A DNA stretch of 64,000 bases from Streptomyces zagrosensis (lineage in GTDB: Bacteria > Actinomycetota > Actinomycetes > Streptomycetales > Streptomycetaceae), in assembly GCF_014203645.1 (NCBI RefSeq), contig NZ_JACHJL010000003.1, forward strand, positions 62,001-126,000, given 5' to 3'. The translations under genes and the position numbers were made by a program. Of the stretch, positions 55,660-64,000 are shown piece after piece (position 1 is the first letter of the stretch; the number at the start of each line of letters is the position of its first letter). A model generated the notes under the pieces. The model was not told the origin of the DNA, made no database searches, and worked only from the letters and a program-made list of their open reading frames with translations.

Positions 55660-56655
55660 GTGAATGAGTTGAGGGAATTCGCACATGCCGTACCCGGCGC
55701 CAGCCCACAGCCGGAAGAAGGCGACCTGGCGCAGGAACTGCTCGCAGTGCGGGCACTTGTCGAGTCCACGGTGATGAAGCACCGTGAACGGCAGTCACGC
55801 AATGCCTGGTTGGCGGCGGTCAGCGCCCAGGACAATGAAATTCTGGTGACCGCGAAGAAACTGATTGATGAGGCGCAAGAAAGCATCGATATTGTGCTGG
55901 CCACCGACTCGGCACCATCGCATGTGCTGTACTCGGCGCTCGGTGACTGGATGGTGTCGGCGTCCGTTGGTGTGCGAGGCATCGGTGCAGGTGGAGCGGT
56001 AGACACGGCGGCCGGGAGCGACGGCGCCGAGGTGGCGGGCCTGGCCCCCGCCGGCAGCGCCGGCGCCGAATCGGAGGCCATGGCCGGTTCTCGCGCCTTG
56101 CCGGGGGCCGACACCGGGCCGGGGGGCGGGCCCGCGCCGGGCTCGGGGCGGCGCGCGGTGCGCACCCGGCTGCTGTGCACCCCCAGCGCGCTCGACTGGC
56201 AGTTCATCCAGCGGCACTCCGGGGGACCCATGCCACTGGAGGTCCGAGTGGCCAGGATTCCGCTGCTCGCGGCCGTCCTCGTGGATGGTAAAGCGGCTTT
56301 GGTCTGCGCGGATTCAGCGGTCGGCCGGCGTGCTTCGACCATCAGGGACCCGGGGGTCACCGAGGCCCTGCGGACCCTCTTCGCCGGCATCTGGCGCAAG
56401 TCGCTCGCGGCATCGGAGCGCCTGGACGTCGGTGACCGAGGCCGCAAGGAGATGCTCCAACAGATCCTGGAATGGCTCCGGCTCGGCGTCACCGACGAAG
56501 TGGCCGCGCGCGAGCTGTCGGTCTCGGTCCGTACGTACCGACGTTACGTCGCCGAAATGATGTCCCTGCTAGGCGCCGACTCCCGCTTCCAAGCGGGCGT
56601 GCGAGCGGCCGAGTTGGGGCTGCTACCAGCGGCTTCTACTCAGGACATCCGCTGA
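55660..56655 (+). CDS. LuxR-type HTH regulator, paralogue of the preceding gene
   Basis: 331 residues from GTG 55660. The disordered N-terminus is replaced by a helical one (ELLAVRALVESTVMKHRERQ). Middle domain: NEILVTAKKLIDEAQESIDI, VLYSALGDWMVSASV, then a Gly/Ala insertion (about 108-165), then RTRLLCTPSALDWQFIQRHS and RIPLLAAVLVDGKAALVCAD. HTH: LGVTDEVAARELSVSVRTYR then RYVAEMMSLLGADSRFQAGV. The two probably sense related signals; whether they heterodimerise is unknown. Confidence 0.75.
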   Translation: MNELREFAHAVPGASPQPEEGDLAQELLAVRALVESTVMKHRERQSRNAWLAAVSAQDNEILVTAKKLIDEAQESIDIVLATDSAPSHVLYSALGDWMVSASVGVRGIGAGGAVDTAAGSDGAEVAGLAPAGSAGAESEAMAGSRALPGADTGPGGGPAPGSGRRAVRTRLLCTPSALDWQFIQRHSGGPMPLEVRVARIPLLAAVLVDGKAALVCADSAVGRRASTIRDPGVTEALRTLFAGIWRKSLAASERLDVGDRGRKEMLQQILEWLRLGVTDEVAARELSVSVRTYRRYVAEMMSLLGADSRFQAGVRAAELGLLPAASTQDIR

Positions 56656-57108
56656 ACAGGGCCACGGCGCGACCTTGGAGGGAAGTGGCGAGGCCGGCCG
56701 GGGGGCCGGTTGAGGTGTCGATGGGGCGCTCTCGAAGAGGGGGTTGCGGGGTCGTGTGGAAGAAGCCGATACAGACAAACCGCGCTGAGGTTGAGCGGAA
56801 GCCAAAATGAGCGAAAGACAAACTATTGCTGGGTGCCACGTGCGGCTGGCAGCTTCCTGTAGTGGTCATTGCGGGCGTTCGAGCCGGACGGATAGACATG
56901 TCAGTGGGAATTGGAATCCGTACCGGCTTAAGGGTGCGGAATCTCACCGGTGGCCACTCCTCCCGGAGCGCCAGCGGTGTCGGAGGTTCGGCAGTCTTCC
57001 CCCGGTCACGTCGAACCTCCGCCCGTTAACGCTCGACATCCGCAACGAAGCCGTGGTTGTGGGCGGTCCTGGCATACCGCGGGACCGGTCCGATGAGGAG
57101 ACACACGC
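56656..57108. other. Intergenic region before the IclR gene
   Basis: 453 bp; no gene, repeat or clear hairpin that I can support. Promoter of the IclR gene expected, with GAGGAG before ATG 57109. Confidence 0.35.
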
Positions 57109-57867
57109 ATGACGACGACTAGTCCCGAGAAGGCACTGTCCGCTGAGCAGACGCTGAGCGGGGTCGGTGTCCTCGACAAGGCCTCGCTGCTCCTTGGGGT
57201 CCTGGAAGCCGGTCCGGCCTCATTAACGAGGCTGGTGGCCGACACCGGCTTGAAGCGCCCAACAGCCCACCGGCTGGTACTCGCCCTGGAACGGCTGCGG
57301 TTGCTGGCCCGAGACAAGCACGGGCGGTTCATCCTGGGGCCGCGACTGGGGTTGATGGCCGTGCAGGCGTGCCAGGACCGGTTGTTGACGGTGGCCAACC
57401 CGGTCCTTTCCGAACTGCGCGACCTGACCGGGGCGAACGCCCGCCTCTACCGCCGCAGGGGTAACTTGCGTATCTGCGTGGCAGCGGCTCCGGCCCCCTC
57501 GTACGACTCGACAGGCCCCTACGACTCGGTGCCCGTTGGCGCGGCCTTCCCGATGAACGCAGGGCCCACCTCGCAGGTGTTGCTCGCCTGGGAGGAGCCC
57601 GAGGTGCTGCACGAGATGCTGCGGGGTTCGCGGTTCACCGCCGCCACCCTCTCCAGCGTCCGGCGGCAGGGGTGGGCGCAGAGCATCGACATCCGCAAGC
57701 GCGAGGGCGCGGAGGTGGCGGCTCCGGTATACGGGCCGGGCGGGCGGGTGGTCGCCGCGCTCTCCGCGTACTGGCCGGGCGGCAGAATGCCGAACAACGC
57801 TGGGCGCATGCATGTGAGCGAATTGGTGGACGCGGCGGTACGGATCGGGCGCGGCTTTCCCGAGTAG
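57109..57867 (+). CDS. IclR-family regulator (NdgR-like)
   Basis: 252 residues. Winged HTH (about 18-75): GVGVLDKASLLLGVLEAGPA, SLTRLVADTGLKRPTAHRLV and RFILGPRLGLMAVQA. Effector domain (about 90-250): NARLYRRRGNLRICVAAAPA, PVGAAFPMNAGPTSQVLLAW, WAQSIDIRKREGAEVAAPVY. It resembles NdgR, an amino-acid metabolism regulator of Streptomyces, from memory, but ndgR itself lies next to leuCD, so this is a paralogue. The M24 peptidase follows after a terminator. Confidence 0.88.
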   Translation: MTTTSPEKALSAEQTLSGVGVLDKASLLLGVLEAGPASLTRLVADTGLKRPTAHRLVLALERLRLLARDKHGRFILGPRLGLMAVQACQDRLLTVANPVLSELRDLTGANARLYRRRGNLRICVAAAPAPSYDSTGPYDSVPVGAAFPMNAGPTSQVLLAWEEPEVLHEMLRGSRFTAATLSSVRRQGWAQSIDIRKREGAEVAAPVYGPGGRVVAALSAYWPGGRMPNNAGRMHVSELVDAAVRIGRGFPE

Positions 57868-57878
57868 GGCTCGGCTGC

Positions 57879-57904
57879 TCGGGGAAGCCGACCGGCTTCC
57901 CCGA
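57879..57904 (+). terminator. Hairpin after the IclR gene
   Basis: TCGGGGAAGCCG (57879-57890) and CGGCTTCCCCGA (57893-57904) are complementary with a minimal loop. 12 bp after the stop. Confidence 0.6.
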
Positions 57905-58015
57905 CGCATCCGTGTTCATCCCTCCTTCTCGCTTGCCATCTCGCGACCGGAGGCGGCCTGCGCGATCATGAGGGGGCTCGGTACCCGTCGTCGAGCAGCC
58001 GCCCGGAGGAGAGAT

Positions 58016-59149
58016 ATGGCCGTCACCGCTGACCAGCCCGCGCCCATCACCCGCGAGGACTACGCCGCCCGAATGGCCCGAGCCGCCCGGGCGGCGCTTG
58101 ACGCAGGTCTCGCCGGGCTGATCGTCACGCCGGGGCCCGACCTCGCCCACCTGTGCGGCTACCACGTTTCGGCCACCACCGAGCGGCTGACCGCCCTGGT
58201 CATCACCCCGGATCGGGCGCCGCAACTGCTGGTGCCCACGCTGGAGCGGCCGGACGCCGCGGCGGCGACCGGTGCCGGGGCGGTCGAGTTGATCAGTTGG
58301 ACGGACGGCGACGACCCGTATGCAGCGACGGGCGAGCTGTTGAACCCGCGGGGACGTTACGGCGTCGCCGACTCGGCCTGGGCGCTGCACCTGCTAGCCC
58401 TCCAACGCACCCTCCCCGACACGACGTACAGCTCCCTCACCGAGGTGCTGCCGATGCTGCGTGCGGTCAAGGACGCACACGAGGTGCAGCGGCTCGCCGC
58501 GGCGGGTGCCGCGGCGGACGCCACGTACGAAAAGATCACCAAGGTGCGCTTCGCCGGCCGCAGGGAGTGTGACATCGCCGCCGACCTGGCCGACCTGCTG
58601 CGCGAACACGGGCATCGTCAGGTGGACTTCACCATCGTCGGCTCGGGCCCCAACAGCGCCAGCCCGCACCATGAGGCGGGCGAGCGGATCATCGAGGACG
58701 GTGACATGGTCGTCCTCGACTTCGGTGGCCTCAAGGACGGTTACGGCTCCGACACCAGCCGCACCGTGCACGTCGGCGAGCCGACGTCGGAGGAGCGCAA
58801 GGTGCACGGGATAGTCCTTGAGGCGCAGCAGGCGGCGTTCGACGCGGTACGGCCCGGGGTCGCCTGCCAGGAGATCGACCGAGTGGCGCGCCGGGTGATC
58901 ACCGAGGCCGGGTACGGCGAATACTTCATCCACCGCGTCGGCCACGGCATCGGCGTCACCACCCACGAGCCGCCGTACATGGTGGAGGGCGAGCATCTGC
59001 CGCTGGTGCCGGGCATGTGTTTCTCGATCGAGCCGGGCATCTACCTCCGCGGGCGCTTCGGCGTCCGCATCGAGGACATCGTGACCTGCACGGACACCGG
59101 GGGCCGACGGTTGAACAACACCTCGCGCGAGCTTCGCTTGGTGAACTGA
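58016..59149 (+). CDS. M24 metallopeptidase (Xaa-Pro aminopeptidase type)
   Basis: 377 residues from ATG 58016, with GGAGGAGAG upstream. N-terminal creatinase-like domain 1-135; catalytic pita-bread domain 140-377 with dimetal ligands: MVVLDFGGLKDGYGSDTSRT (two Asp), HRVGHGIGVTTHEPPYMVEG (His), VPGMCFSIEPGIYL (Glu) and GVRIEDIVTCTDTG (Glu). Likely removes the N-terminal residue before proline. Downstream of an NdgR-like regulator but separated by a terminator. Confidence 0.92.
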   Translation: MAVTADQPAPITREDYAARMARAARAALDAGLAGLIVTPGPDLAHLCGYHVSATTERLTALVITPDRAPQLLVPTLERPDAAAATGAGAVELISWTDGDDPYAATGELLNPRGRYGVADSAWALHLLALQRTLPDTTYSSLTEVLPMLRAVKDAHEVQRLAAAGAAADATYEKITKVRFAGRRECDIAADLADLLREHGHRQVDFTIVGSGPNSASPHHEAGERIIEDGDMVVLDFGGLKDGYGSDTSRTVHVGEPTSEERKVHGIVLEAQQAAFDAVRPGVACQEIDRVARRVITEAGYGEYFIHRVGHGIGVTTHEPPYMVEGEHLPLVPGMCFSIEPGIYLRGRFGVRIEDIVTCTDTGGRRLNNTSRELRLVN

Positions 59150-59308
59150 CCTGCGGCGAACGGAACTGGCCTGCGGTGTAGGGGGTTTGTGCTGGGACGG
59201 GATCGCGCTGGCGTGGCTGGTGTTGCCGTAGGTCTGGCGCGTACGCGGCATCGGTCCCACCGGTTACGGGTGGGGCCGATGCCGCGGCGGTAGCCAGGCG
59301 CGGGGGCG

Positions 59309-60298
59309 TTACGGGATCAGCACGACCTTGCCCATGGTGCCGCGGGTCTCGATCGCGTGGTGTGCCGCCGCGGCCTGCGCGAGTGGGAAACGGTGCACGG
59401 TCGGGACCAGCTTGCCTGCCACGGCCTGCGCCATGGACTCCTCCTCCAACTTCCGCATCCCCGCCATGCCACCTATCCGGTCGAGCATCGGCTTGCCGAC
59501 GACCTGCTGCGAGGTGATGCCGCGGCGCTTCAGGTCCTCGTCGGTCAGCTCCAGCGGGCCGTCCGCGGCCCAGCCGTAGACGATGTGATGCCCGCCTGGT
59601 CCGAGCAGGTCAACCGCGCCGAGCCCCAGTTCGCCGCCTACGGCGTCGAAGACGACGGTGGCAGCGCGATCGCCGATGGCGGCACGGGCGCGCTCGGTCC
59701 AGCCGGCGGCGGTGTAGTCGAGGGCGATGTCCGCGCCCAACTCCCGTACGTGCGCGACCTTGGCTGGCCCGCCCGCGAGGCCCACGACGGTGGCGCCTGC
59801 GTTCTTCGCGTACTGCACGAGGAGCGAGCCGATGCCACCGGCAGCCGCCGTGACGATCACCAGGTCATCGGCGGTGAGCTCGGCGAAGCGCAGGATGCCC
59901 ATGGTCGTACGGCCGGTGCCGATCATGGCGATGGCGTGGTCAGTGGGCAACGCGTCGGGGAGTTGGTGCAGCTTCTCGACGGCGACGACGGCGAGTTCGG
60001 CGTAGCCGCCGGGCACCAACCCCAGGTGCGCCACCACCCGCCGGCCGAGCCACGCGCCGTCCACGCCCGCACCGAGCTTGTCGATGGTGCCGGCGACCTC
60101 ACGCCCGGGGATCGTGGGCAACTCCGGCAGGTCGTAGGGGATCTTGGGATCGCCCGAGCGGAAGGTGGTGTCGATGACGTGTACCCCGGCCGCCGCGACC
60201 TTGATGCGGACCTGGCCCGGGGCGGGCTCGGGGTCGTCCGTCCGCTCGTACGTGAGGTTCTCGGCCGGCCCGAAGGCGTGCAGACGAATGGCGTGCAT
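59309..60298 (-). CDS. Zinc-independent MDR quinone oxidoreductase
   Basis: 329 residues from ATG 60298, with GGAG six bases upstream. Medium-chain reductase: GROES-like domain 1-125 (IRLHAFGPAENLTYERTDDP, GVHVIDTTFRSGDPKIPYDL, LPTIPGREVAGTIDKLGAGV) and Rossmann domain with VIVTAAAGGIGSLLVQYAKN (A-A-x-G-G-x-G NADPH loop), ADIALDYTAAGW. Lacks zinc-ligand cysteines. Reduces quinones or similar. Palindromic operators lie just upstream. Confidence 0.88.
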   Translation of the reverse strand: MHAIRLHAFGPAENLTYERTDDPEPAPGQVRIKVAAAGVHVIDTTFRSGDPKIPYDLPELPTIPGREVAGTIDKLGAGVDGAWLGRRVVAHLGLVPGGYAELAVVAVEKLHQLPDALPTDHAIAMIGTGRTTMGILRFAELTADDLVIVTAAAGGIGSLLVQYAKNAGATVVGLAGGPAKVAHVRELGADIALDYTAAGWTERARAAIGDRAATVVFDAVGGELGLGAVDLLGPGGHHIVYGWAADGPLELTDEDLKRRGITSQQVVGKPMLDRIGGMAGMRKLEEESMAQAVAGKLVPTVHRFPLAQAAAAHHAIETRGTMGKVVLIP

Positions 60299-60351
60299 GG
60301 CGATCTCCATCGGTAAGGGCCCTGGGGGCCGCGTCATGCGACCAGCGTCCA

Positions 60352-60383
60352 ACTTCAACCATTGTTGAAGTCAACCTAGGTTG
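60352..60383. promoter_or_regulatory. Twin palindromes upstream of the quinone oxidoreductase
   Basis: ACTTCAAC-CATT-GTTGAAGT (60352-60371), a perfect 8-bp-arm inverted repeat, is followed directly by the perfect 12-bp palindrome CAACCTAGGTTG (60372-60383). They lie 54 bp before the start. GTTGAAGTCAACCTAGG resembles sites of MerR/MarR-type regulators; no such regulator is adjacent. Confidence 0.6.
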
Positions 60384-60570
60384 GCCGGTTGGCCTGTTTG
60401 GCTGGCCGGCTGGTTGGCCGGTTGGCCCGTTCGGCTGCCTGGCCGGCTGGCTGACGGAGATCTCCGAGGTGTGGGTGAACCGGTGCCGTGGCTGAGGGGC
60501 GATGTCAGACCCTCGGTGCACGATGGGGTGTGCCGGAGTGATGGGCGGCGCGGATGGGACGGGGAGAGGG

Positions 60571-61311
60571 GTGCGAAAGGTGCGAGTGGTGGAGCGGGCG
60601 CAGCGGCGGGCCGGTGGGACGGGTGGGACGGGTGCGGGAGGGCACCGGAAGGCGAGCGGCGGGGCGCGGGAGCCGCGGCGCCCCACGGTGTCGCTCCCTG
60701 CCCTGGCGCCTTACGCGGAAGGTGAGTTGGAGCCGGAGGGCGATTACGACGGGTGGGAGTTCGCGGATCTCGATCTACGAGACCAGGCGGCGCGCGGCGC
60801 CCGGTTCCTGGATTGCGCCATACGCCGCTGTGCGCTGGACGAGACGATGCTCAGCAGCGCCCGGTTCATCGACAGCGTCCTTGAGGGTGTGCACGGAGTG
60901 GGCACGGACCTGTCGGCGGCCTCGCTGCGCGATGTGGAGCTGACGGACGCCCGGCTGGGGGGCACCCAGATGCACGGTGCCTCGCTGGAACGAGTCCTGG
61001 TGCGCGGCGGCAAGATTGACTATGTGAACATGCGCCGCGCCAAGCTCAAGGACGTCACCTTCGATGGCTGTGTGCTGGTGGACGCCGACTTTGGCAACGC
61101 CACGTTGGAACGGGTCTCCTTCGCGAACTGTGTGCTGCGCCAAGTGGACTTCAGCGCGGCCCGGATGAAGGAGGTGGACCTGCGCGGCGTCACCGAACTC
61201 GGCATCGCGCGCGGTCTGGACGCCCTGGCCGGCGCCGTCATCAGCTCGCCGCAACTCCTCGAACTGGCCCCGGCGTTCGCCTCACAGTTTGGAGTCCAGG
61301 TCGAGGACTAG
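60571..61311 (+). CDS. Pentapeptide-repeat protein
   Basis: 246 residues from GTG 60571, with GGGGAGAGGG directly upstream; an ATG at 60502 in frame is an alternative. After a basic, Gly-rich N-terminus (1-45), residues about 65-210 form pentapeptide repeats of the A(D/N)LxX type: FADLDLRDQAARGARFLDCA, FIDSVLEGVHGVGTDLSAAS, VNMRRAKLKDVTFDGCVLVD, ADFGNATLERVSFANCVLRQ and VDFSAARMKEVDLRGVTELG. It folds as a right-handed quadrilateral helix; some family members mimic DNA and protect gyrase, but that is not shown here. Confidence 0.85.
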   Translation: MRKVRVVERAQRRAGGTGGTGAGGHRKASGGAREPRRPTVSLPALAPYAEGELEPEGDYDGWEFADLDLRDQAARGARFLDCAIRRCALDETMLSSARFIDSVLEGVHGVGTDLSAASLRDVELTDARLGGTQMHGASLERVLVRGGKIDYVNMRRAKLKDVTFDGCVLVDADFGNATLERVSFANCVLRQVDFSAARMKEVDLRGVTELGIARGLDALAGAVISSPQLLELAPAFASQFGVQVED

Positions 61312-61499
61312 CAGGACGGCCCGGAGGGATGAGACAGCAGGGGCCGGGGCGGGCCGGGGTGAGGGGAGGCGAGGGGAGGGGCAAAGCCAGGCCGAGCGAG
61401 GGCGGCGGGGCTGGGGCAGCTGGGCGGAGAGGGCGGCGCGGATCGCAGGGGCGGGTGGTGCGCAAAGGGCGGTGCTGAAGGGGGCGGCGCGCAGGGGAA

Positions 61500-62039
61500 T
61501 CACGTGCGGGGGAAGCGGCCCTGCACGTCCCAGACCACGGGGTTGTCGGCCAGTCCCTCGTGCATGTCCGCCAGATCCGCGATCAGGTCGTGCAGAAAGT
61601 CGCGGGCCTCGCGGCGTAGCGCCCGATGGTTGAAGTTCAGCGGTGGCTCTTCGGGCGGCACCCAGTCAGCGGTGACGTCCACCCAGCCAAAGCGGCGTTC
61701 GAAGAGCAACCGATCGCTGGACTCGGTGAAGTCCAGCTCGGCGTGGATCGGCCGGGCGGACCGGTTGCCGCGCGGATCGCGGTCGAGCTGCTCCACGATG
61801 TCGCACAGTGCCCACGCGAAGTCGAAGACCGGCACCCATCCCCAGGCTGTGGACAACTCCCGATCCGCCTTGGTGTCGGCGAGGTAGACATCACCGGAGA
61901 ACAGGTCGTGCCGCAGCGCGTACGCATCGGCGGTGCGGTAGTCCGTCTGCGGCGGGTCGGGAAAGCGATGGGAGAGGGAGTAGCCGAGGTCGATCACGTT
62001 GTTTATGGTGTCACGGGTACGGCATGCGCTCCGCGGCAC
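61500..62039 (-). CDS. Hypothetical protein (DUF7878-like?)
   Basis: 179 residues from ATG 62039, without a good ribosome site; a GTG at about 61997 (VIDLGYSLSHRFPD) is another start. Alpha/beta pattern: TADAYALRHDLFSGDVYLAD, ELSTAWGWVPVFDFAWALCD, ELDFTESSDRLLFERRFGWV, NHRALRREARDFLHDLIADL. It resembles Streptomyces proteins I recall as DUF7878 or similar, but I cannot be firm. It converges on the pentapeptide gene. Confidence 0.6.
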   Translation of the reverse strand: MPRSACRTRDTINNVIDLGYSLSHRFPDPPQTDYRTADAYALRHDLFSGDVYLADTKADRELSTAWGWVPVFDFAWALCDIVEQLDRDPRGNRSARPIHAELDFTESSDRLLFERRFGWVDVTADWVPPEEPPLNFNHRALRREARDFLHDLIADLADMHEGLADNPVVWDVQGRFPRT

Positions 62040-62552
62040 GTCGCCGCCTCGCCCGCCCCGTAGCCGCCGGCCGGTTCACCGGCCTAACTCCGCTGGCCTT
62101 ACTTCGCTGGCCTTATTCGGCCGGCTCGCACTCGGCAGGCTCTCACTCCTTGAGTCTCGGGACGCCTTCTTGCCAGCCGCCGGCTCCGCTCTCCACTGGG
62201 TGCCTCTGCTGACCCCCTGAGTGGTCCCGGAACCCCCCCCCGCCCTGTGTGATCCCGGGCCCCCGGGGCTCACGGGTCTCAGCGGGCCCTCGGAAGCCCG
62301 CGGTCTGTATGGCCTCACCTCTCGCGCACGTCGTCGCGGTCCACCGCCGATGCGTTTCTGGCGCACGTCATCCCAGCCCATGCGGCACTCCCGTCGATCG
62401 CGATCCCCGCGGTCGGCGGCTCGCACAGCAAGCGGACCAGGCGAGCCCGGGGCGTTGGCCGGACGCGTACGTAGCAGGTCGGGAGGCTCGAAGCGCCCAC
62501 CGCTCGGACGCGCGTTGGTGGCGGACCGGTGCGTCACCGGGAGGGAAGCGCG
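62040..62552. other. 513-bp intergenic region
   Basis: Between hypothetical gene and MFS gene. CTGGCCTTA-type strings recur at 62093-62116 and a poly-C run (CCCCCCCCC) is at 62233. No gene supported. Confidence 0.35.
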
Positions 62553-64000
62553 ATGACACCGGGCCATCGGTGGTGGACGGCCAGGCGGCCGGATGGTGAA
62601 GAACTGGACGACGGCGAAGGTGAGCGCGCGGGCGCGGGAGGAGCGCGAGGTGCCGCGTATCCGGCGCGTCGGTGGGTGCTCGTCTCGGTGGCCCTCGCGG
62701 TCTTCTGCGTACAGCTGGACGCGTTTGCGCTGAACCTGGCGCTGCCTCGGATCGGCGCTGACCTAGGGGCCGACCTAGGGGCCGACCTAGGGGCCGATCT
62801 AGGGGCCGGTCTCGGGGCCGGAACAGCAACCGGTACGGATGGCACGCGGTGGGTGGTGAGCGGCTATCTGTTGGCGGCGGGCTCGCTGATGATGGGGGCC
62901 GGGCGGCTGGGCGATCTGCTGGGGCGGCGGCGGATGGTGCTGCTTGGTCTCGCGTTGTTCGCGGTGGCGTCGGCGGGGTGCGCGCTCGCGCTCACGTTGC
63001 CGATGCTCGTGGCGGCCCGGGTGGCGCAGGGCGCCGGTGGTGCGCTGCTCATGCCGTGCGCCCTGGCGTGGCTGACCAGCGCCTATCCGGCGGAGTTGCG
63101 CGGGCGCGCCACGGGGTGGGCTCTTGGCCTCGGTGGCGTCGCCACGGCGTGCGGCCCGTTCGTGGGCGGAGCCCTGACGCAGGCCGTGTCATGGCGGGCG
63201 ATCTTCTGGCTCAATGTGCCGCTGGCCGGATGTGCTGCTCTCGCCGCGCTGGCCGCGCCCGGCGGGAGCAGCGGCGGAGGCGGAAGAGGCGTACGCCACC
63301 GTAGGAGCTGGCGAGGTGGGTGGGGCCGATGGGGCCGGCAGAGACAGCGGGGCAGCCGGTCCGGCCGGGGTCCGCACGACCGCCGGGCCAGCCGAGACCT
63401 GCCAGGCCGCCGGGGCGGTGTTGGCCCGCGGGGGCGGCTGGACTGGCCCGGGCTGGTGACGGGTACTACCGCGCTCGCCGGGTTAGCGCTGCTCGCCGAC
63501 CGGGGCCAGGCATGGGGGTGGCTGTCGGGCGCGAGTGTGGCGACGCTCGTGGGGTGCGGGGCGGCGCTGGCCGCCTTCGTACGGAGGGAGTACACGGCCC
63601 TGGACCCGCTGGTGGACCTGGCGCTGTTCCGTAACGGTCGCTATGTGGCGCTGACTGGTTCCGGGGCGGTGGCCAACGCCGCGACGGTGGTGTTTCTCTT
63701 TGTCGTCCCGCTGACGTTGCAGGGGCCGTGGGGGCTGTCGGCGGGGGCGGCGGGCGGTGCGTTCCTCGCTCCCGCGACGGCGATGGCGGTGGCGGGTGTG
63801 GTCGCGGGGCGGGTACGGCCGCCGCTGGCGGTTGCGGTCATGGCCGGGTGCCTGGCCGCGGGGGCGGTGACGCTCTGCGCGGTGGCGGTGGCCGGCACCC
63901 TGCCGCTGTACCTGCTCGCGGCCACGGCCACCGGCGCGACCCTGGGCCTGGCCAACGCGTTGACGCTCACCGCCACCCAGGCGGTCATTCATCCCGACCG
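62553..64000 (+). CDS. MFS drug exporter (DHA2 type), truncated by window end
   Basis: 482 codons visible from ATG 62553, with GGGAGGGAAG upstream. TM1 WVLVSVALAVFCVQLDAFAL and NLALPRIGADLG, then a repeat loop, then RWVVSGYLLAAGSLMMGAGR with LGDLLGRRRMVLLG (motif A) and PMLVAARVAQGAGGALLMPC, RATGWALGLGGVATACGPFV (motif C) and GGALTQAVSWRAIFWLNVPL, as in EmrB/QacA 14-helix exporters. A Gly/Arg-rich linker occupies about 228-285. The loop between TM1 and TM2 contains DLGA tandem repeats. The 3' end is outside the window. Confidence 0.9.
   Translation, partial: MTPGHRWWTARRPDGEELDDGEGERAGAGGARGAAYPARRWVLVSVALAVFCVQLDAFALNLALPRIGADLGADLGADLGADLGAGLGAGTATGTDGTRWVVSGYLLAAGSLMMGAGRLGDLLGRRRMVLLGLALFAVASAGCALALTLPMLVAARVAQGAGGALLMPCALAWLTSAYPAELRGRATGWALGLGGVATACGPFVGGALTQAVSWRAIFWLNVPLAGCAALAALAAPGGSSGGGGRGVRHRRSWRGGWGRWGRQRQRGSRSGRGPHDRRASRDLPGRRGGVGPRGRLDWPGLVTGTTALAGLALLADRGQAWGWLSGASVATLVGCGAALAAFVRREYTALDPLVDLALFRNGRYVALTGSGAVANAATVVFLFVVPLTLQGPWGLSAGAAGGAFLAPATAMAVAGVVAGRVRPPLAVAVMAGCLAAGAVTLCAVAVAGTLPLYLLAATATGATLGLANALTLTATQAVIHPD
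62760..62819 (+). repeat. 12-bp tandem repeat, 5 copies, coding DLGA
   Basis: GACCTAGGGGCC three times (62760-62795), then GATCTAGGGGCC and GGTCTCGGGGCC. In frame in the MFS gene, extending the first outer loop by 16-20 residues. Confidence 0.95.

Overview
The window is very GC-rich actinomycete DNA with strong GC third-position bias, frequent GTG starts and GGAGG-type ribosome binding sites. The mycothiol genes mshA and mshD, phoU-phoR-phoP, carD-ispD-ispF, cysS-rlmB and an MsiK-type sugar ATPase occur in an order like that remembered for the Streptomyces coelicolor core chromosome. It is most likely a Streptomyces core segment carrying two accessory insertions. All functional calls come from reading the translated sequence; no database search was possible.

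Layout. 1-6.8 kb: a truncated secreted 5'-nucleotidase, mshD, polyphosphate kinase (ppk) and a CHAD-domain protein overlapping ppk. 7.0-13.4 kb: an island with ugd (UDP-glucose dehydrogenase), a NUDIX hydrolase, an asparagine-synthase homologue lacking a glutamine-binding arginine, and a divergent NsdA-like regulator. It is bordered by a decayed regulator on the left and a decayed tyrosine recombinase plus coiled-coil gene on the right. 13.4-37 kb: core genes, namely a methyltransferase, mshA, a YbjN protein, an MFS exporter, gpm, a tiny Cys-rich protein, phoU divergent from phoR-phoP with PhoP-box-like 11-bp repeats between them, a lipoprotein, carD, ispD-ispF, a PPOX protein, cysS, rlmB, a DoxX-like membrane protein, a sugar nucleotidyltransferase, a small secreted protein and msiK.

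37.3-47.1 kb: a complete 9.8-kb actinomycete integrative and conjugative element (AICE) in the 3' end of tRNA-Thr(UGU), bounded by perfect 50-bp att repeats. A leftward operon (orf117, traSA-type FtsK translocase, DUF2637 protein, small transfer and membrane proteins, rep, xis, int) faces a GntR/HutC repressor region with palindromic operators. A rightward set (Pif-like NUDIX, HATPase, small ORF) follows. The rep gene has no ATG, GTG or TTG near its N-terminus; a good Shine-Dalgarno sits in front of an ATC codon.

47.2-64 kb: a YncE-like beta-propeller divergent from a LysR regulator, a RidA protein, a methyltransferase-like protein, a CrcB pair (fluoride channel), two paralogous LuxR-type regulators, an NdgR-like IclR regulator, an M24 aminopeptidase, a quinone oxidoreductase with palindromic operators, a pentapeptide-repeat protein, a small hypothetical protein and a truncated MFS exporter. 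In-frame tandem repeats coding for disordered or loop segments recur across the window (ppk, CHAD, nucleotidyltransferase, MFS), and a striking 7-bp repeat lies between lysR and ridA.
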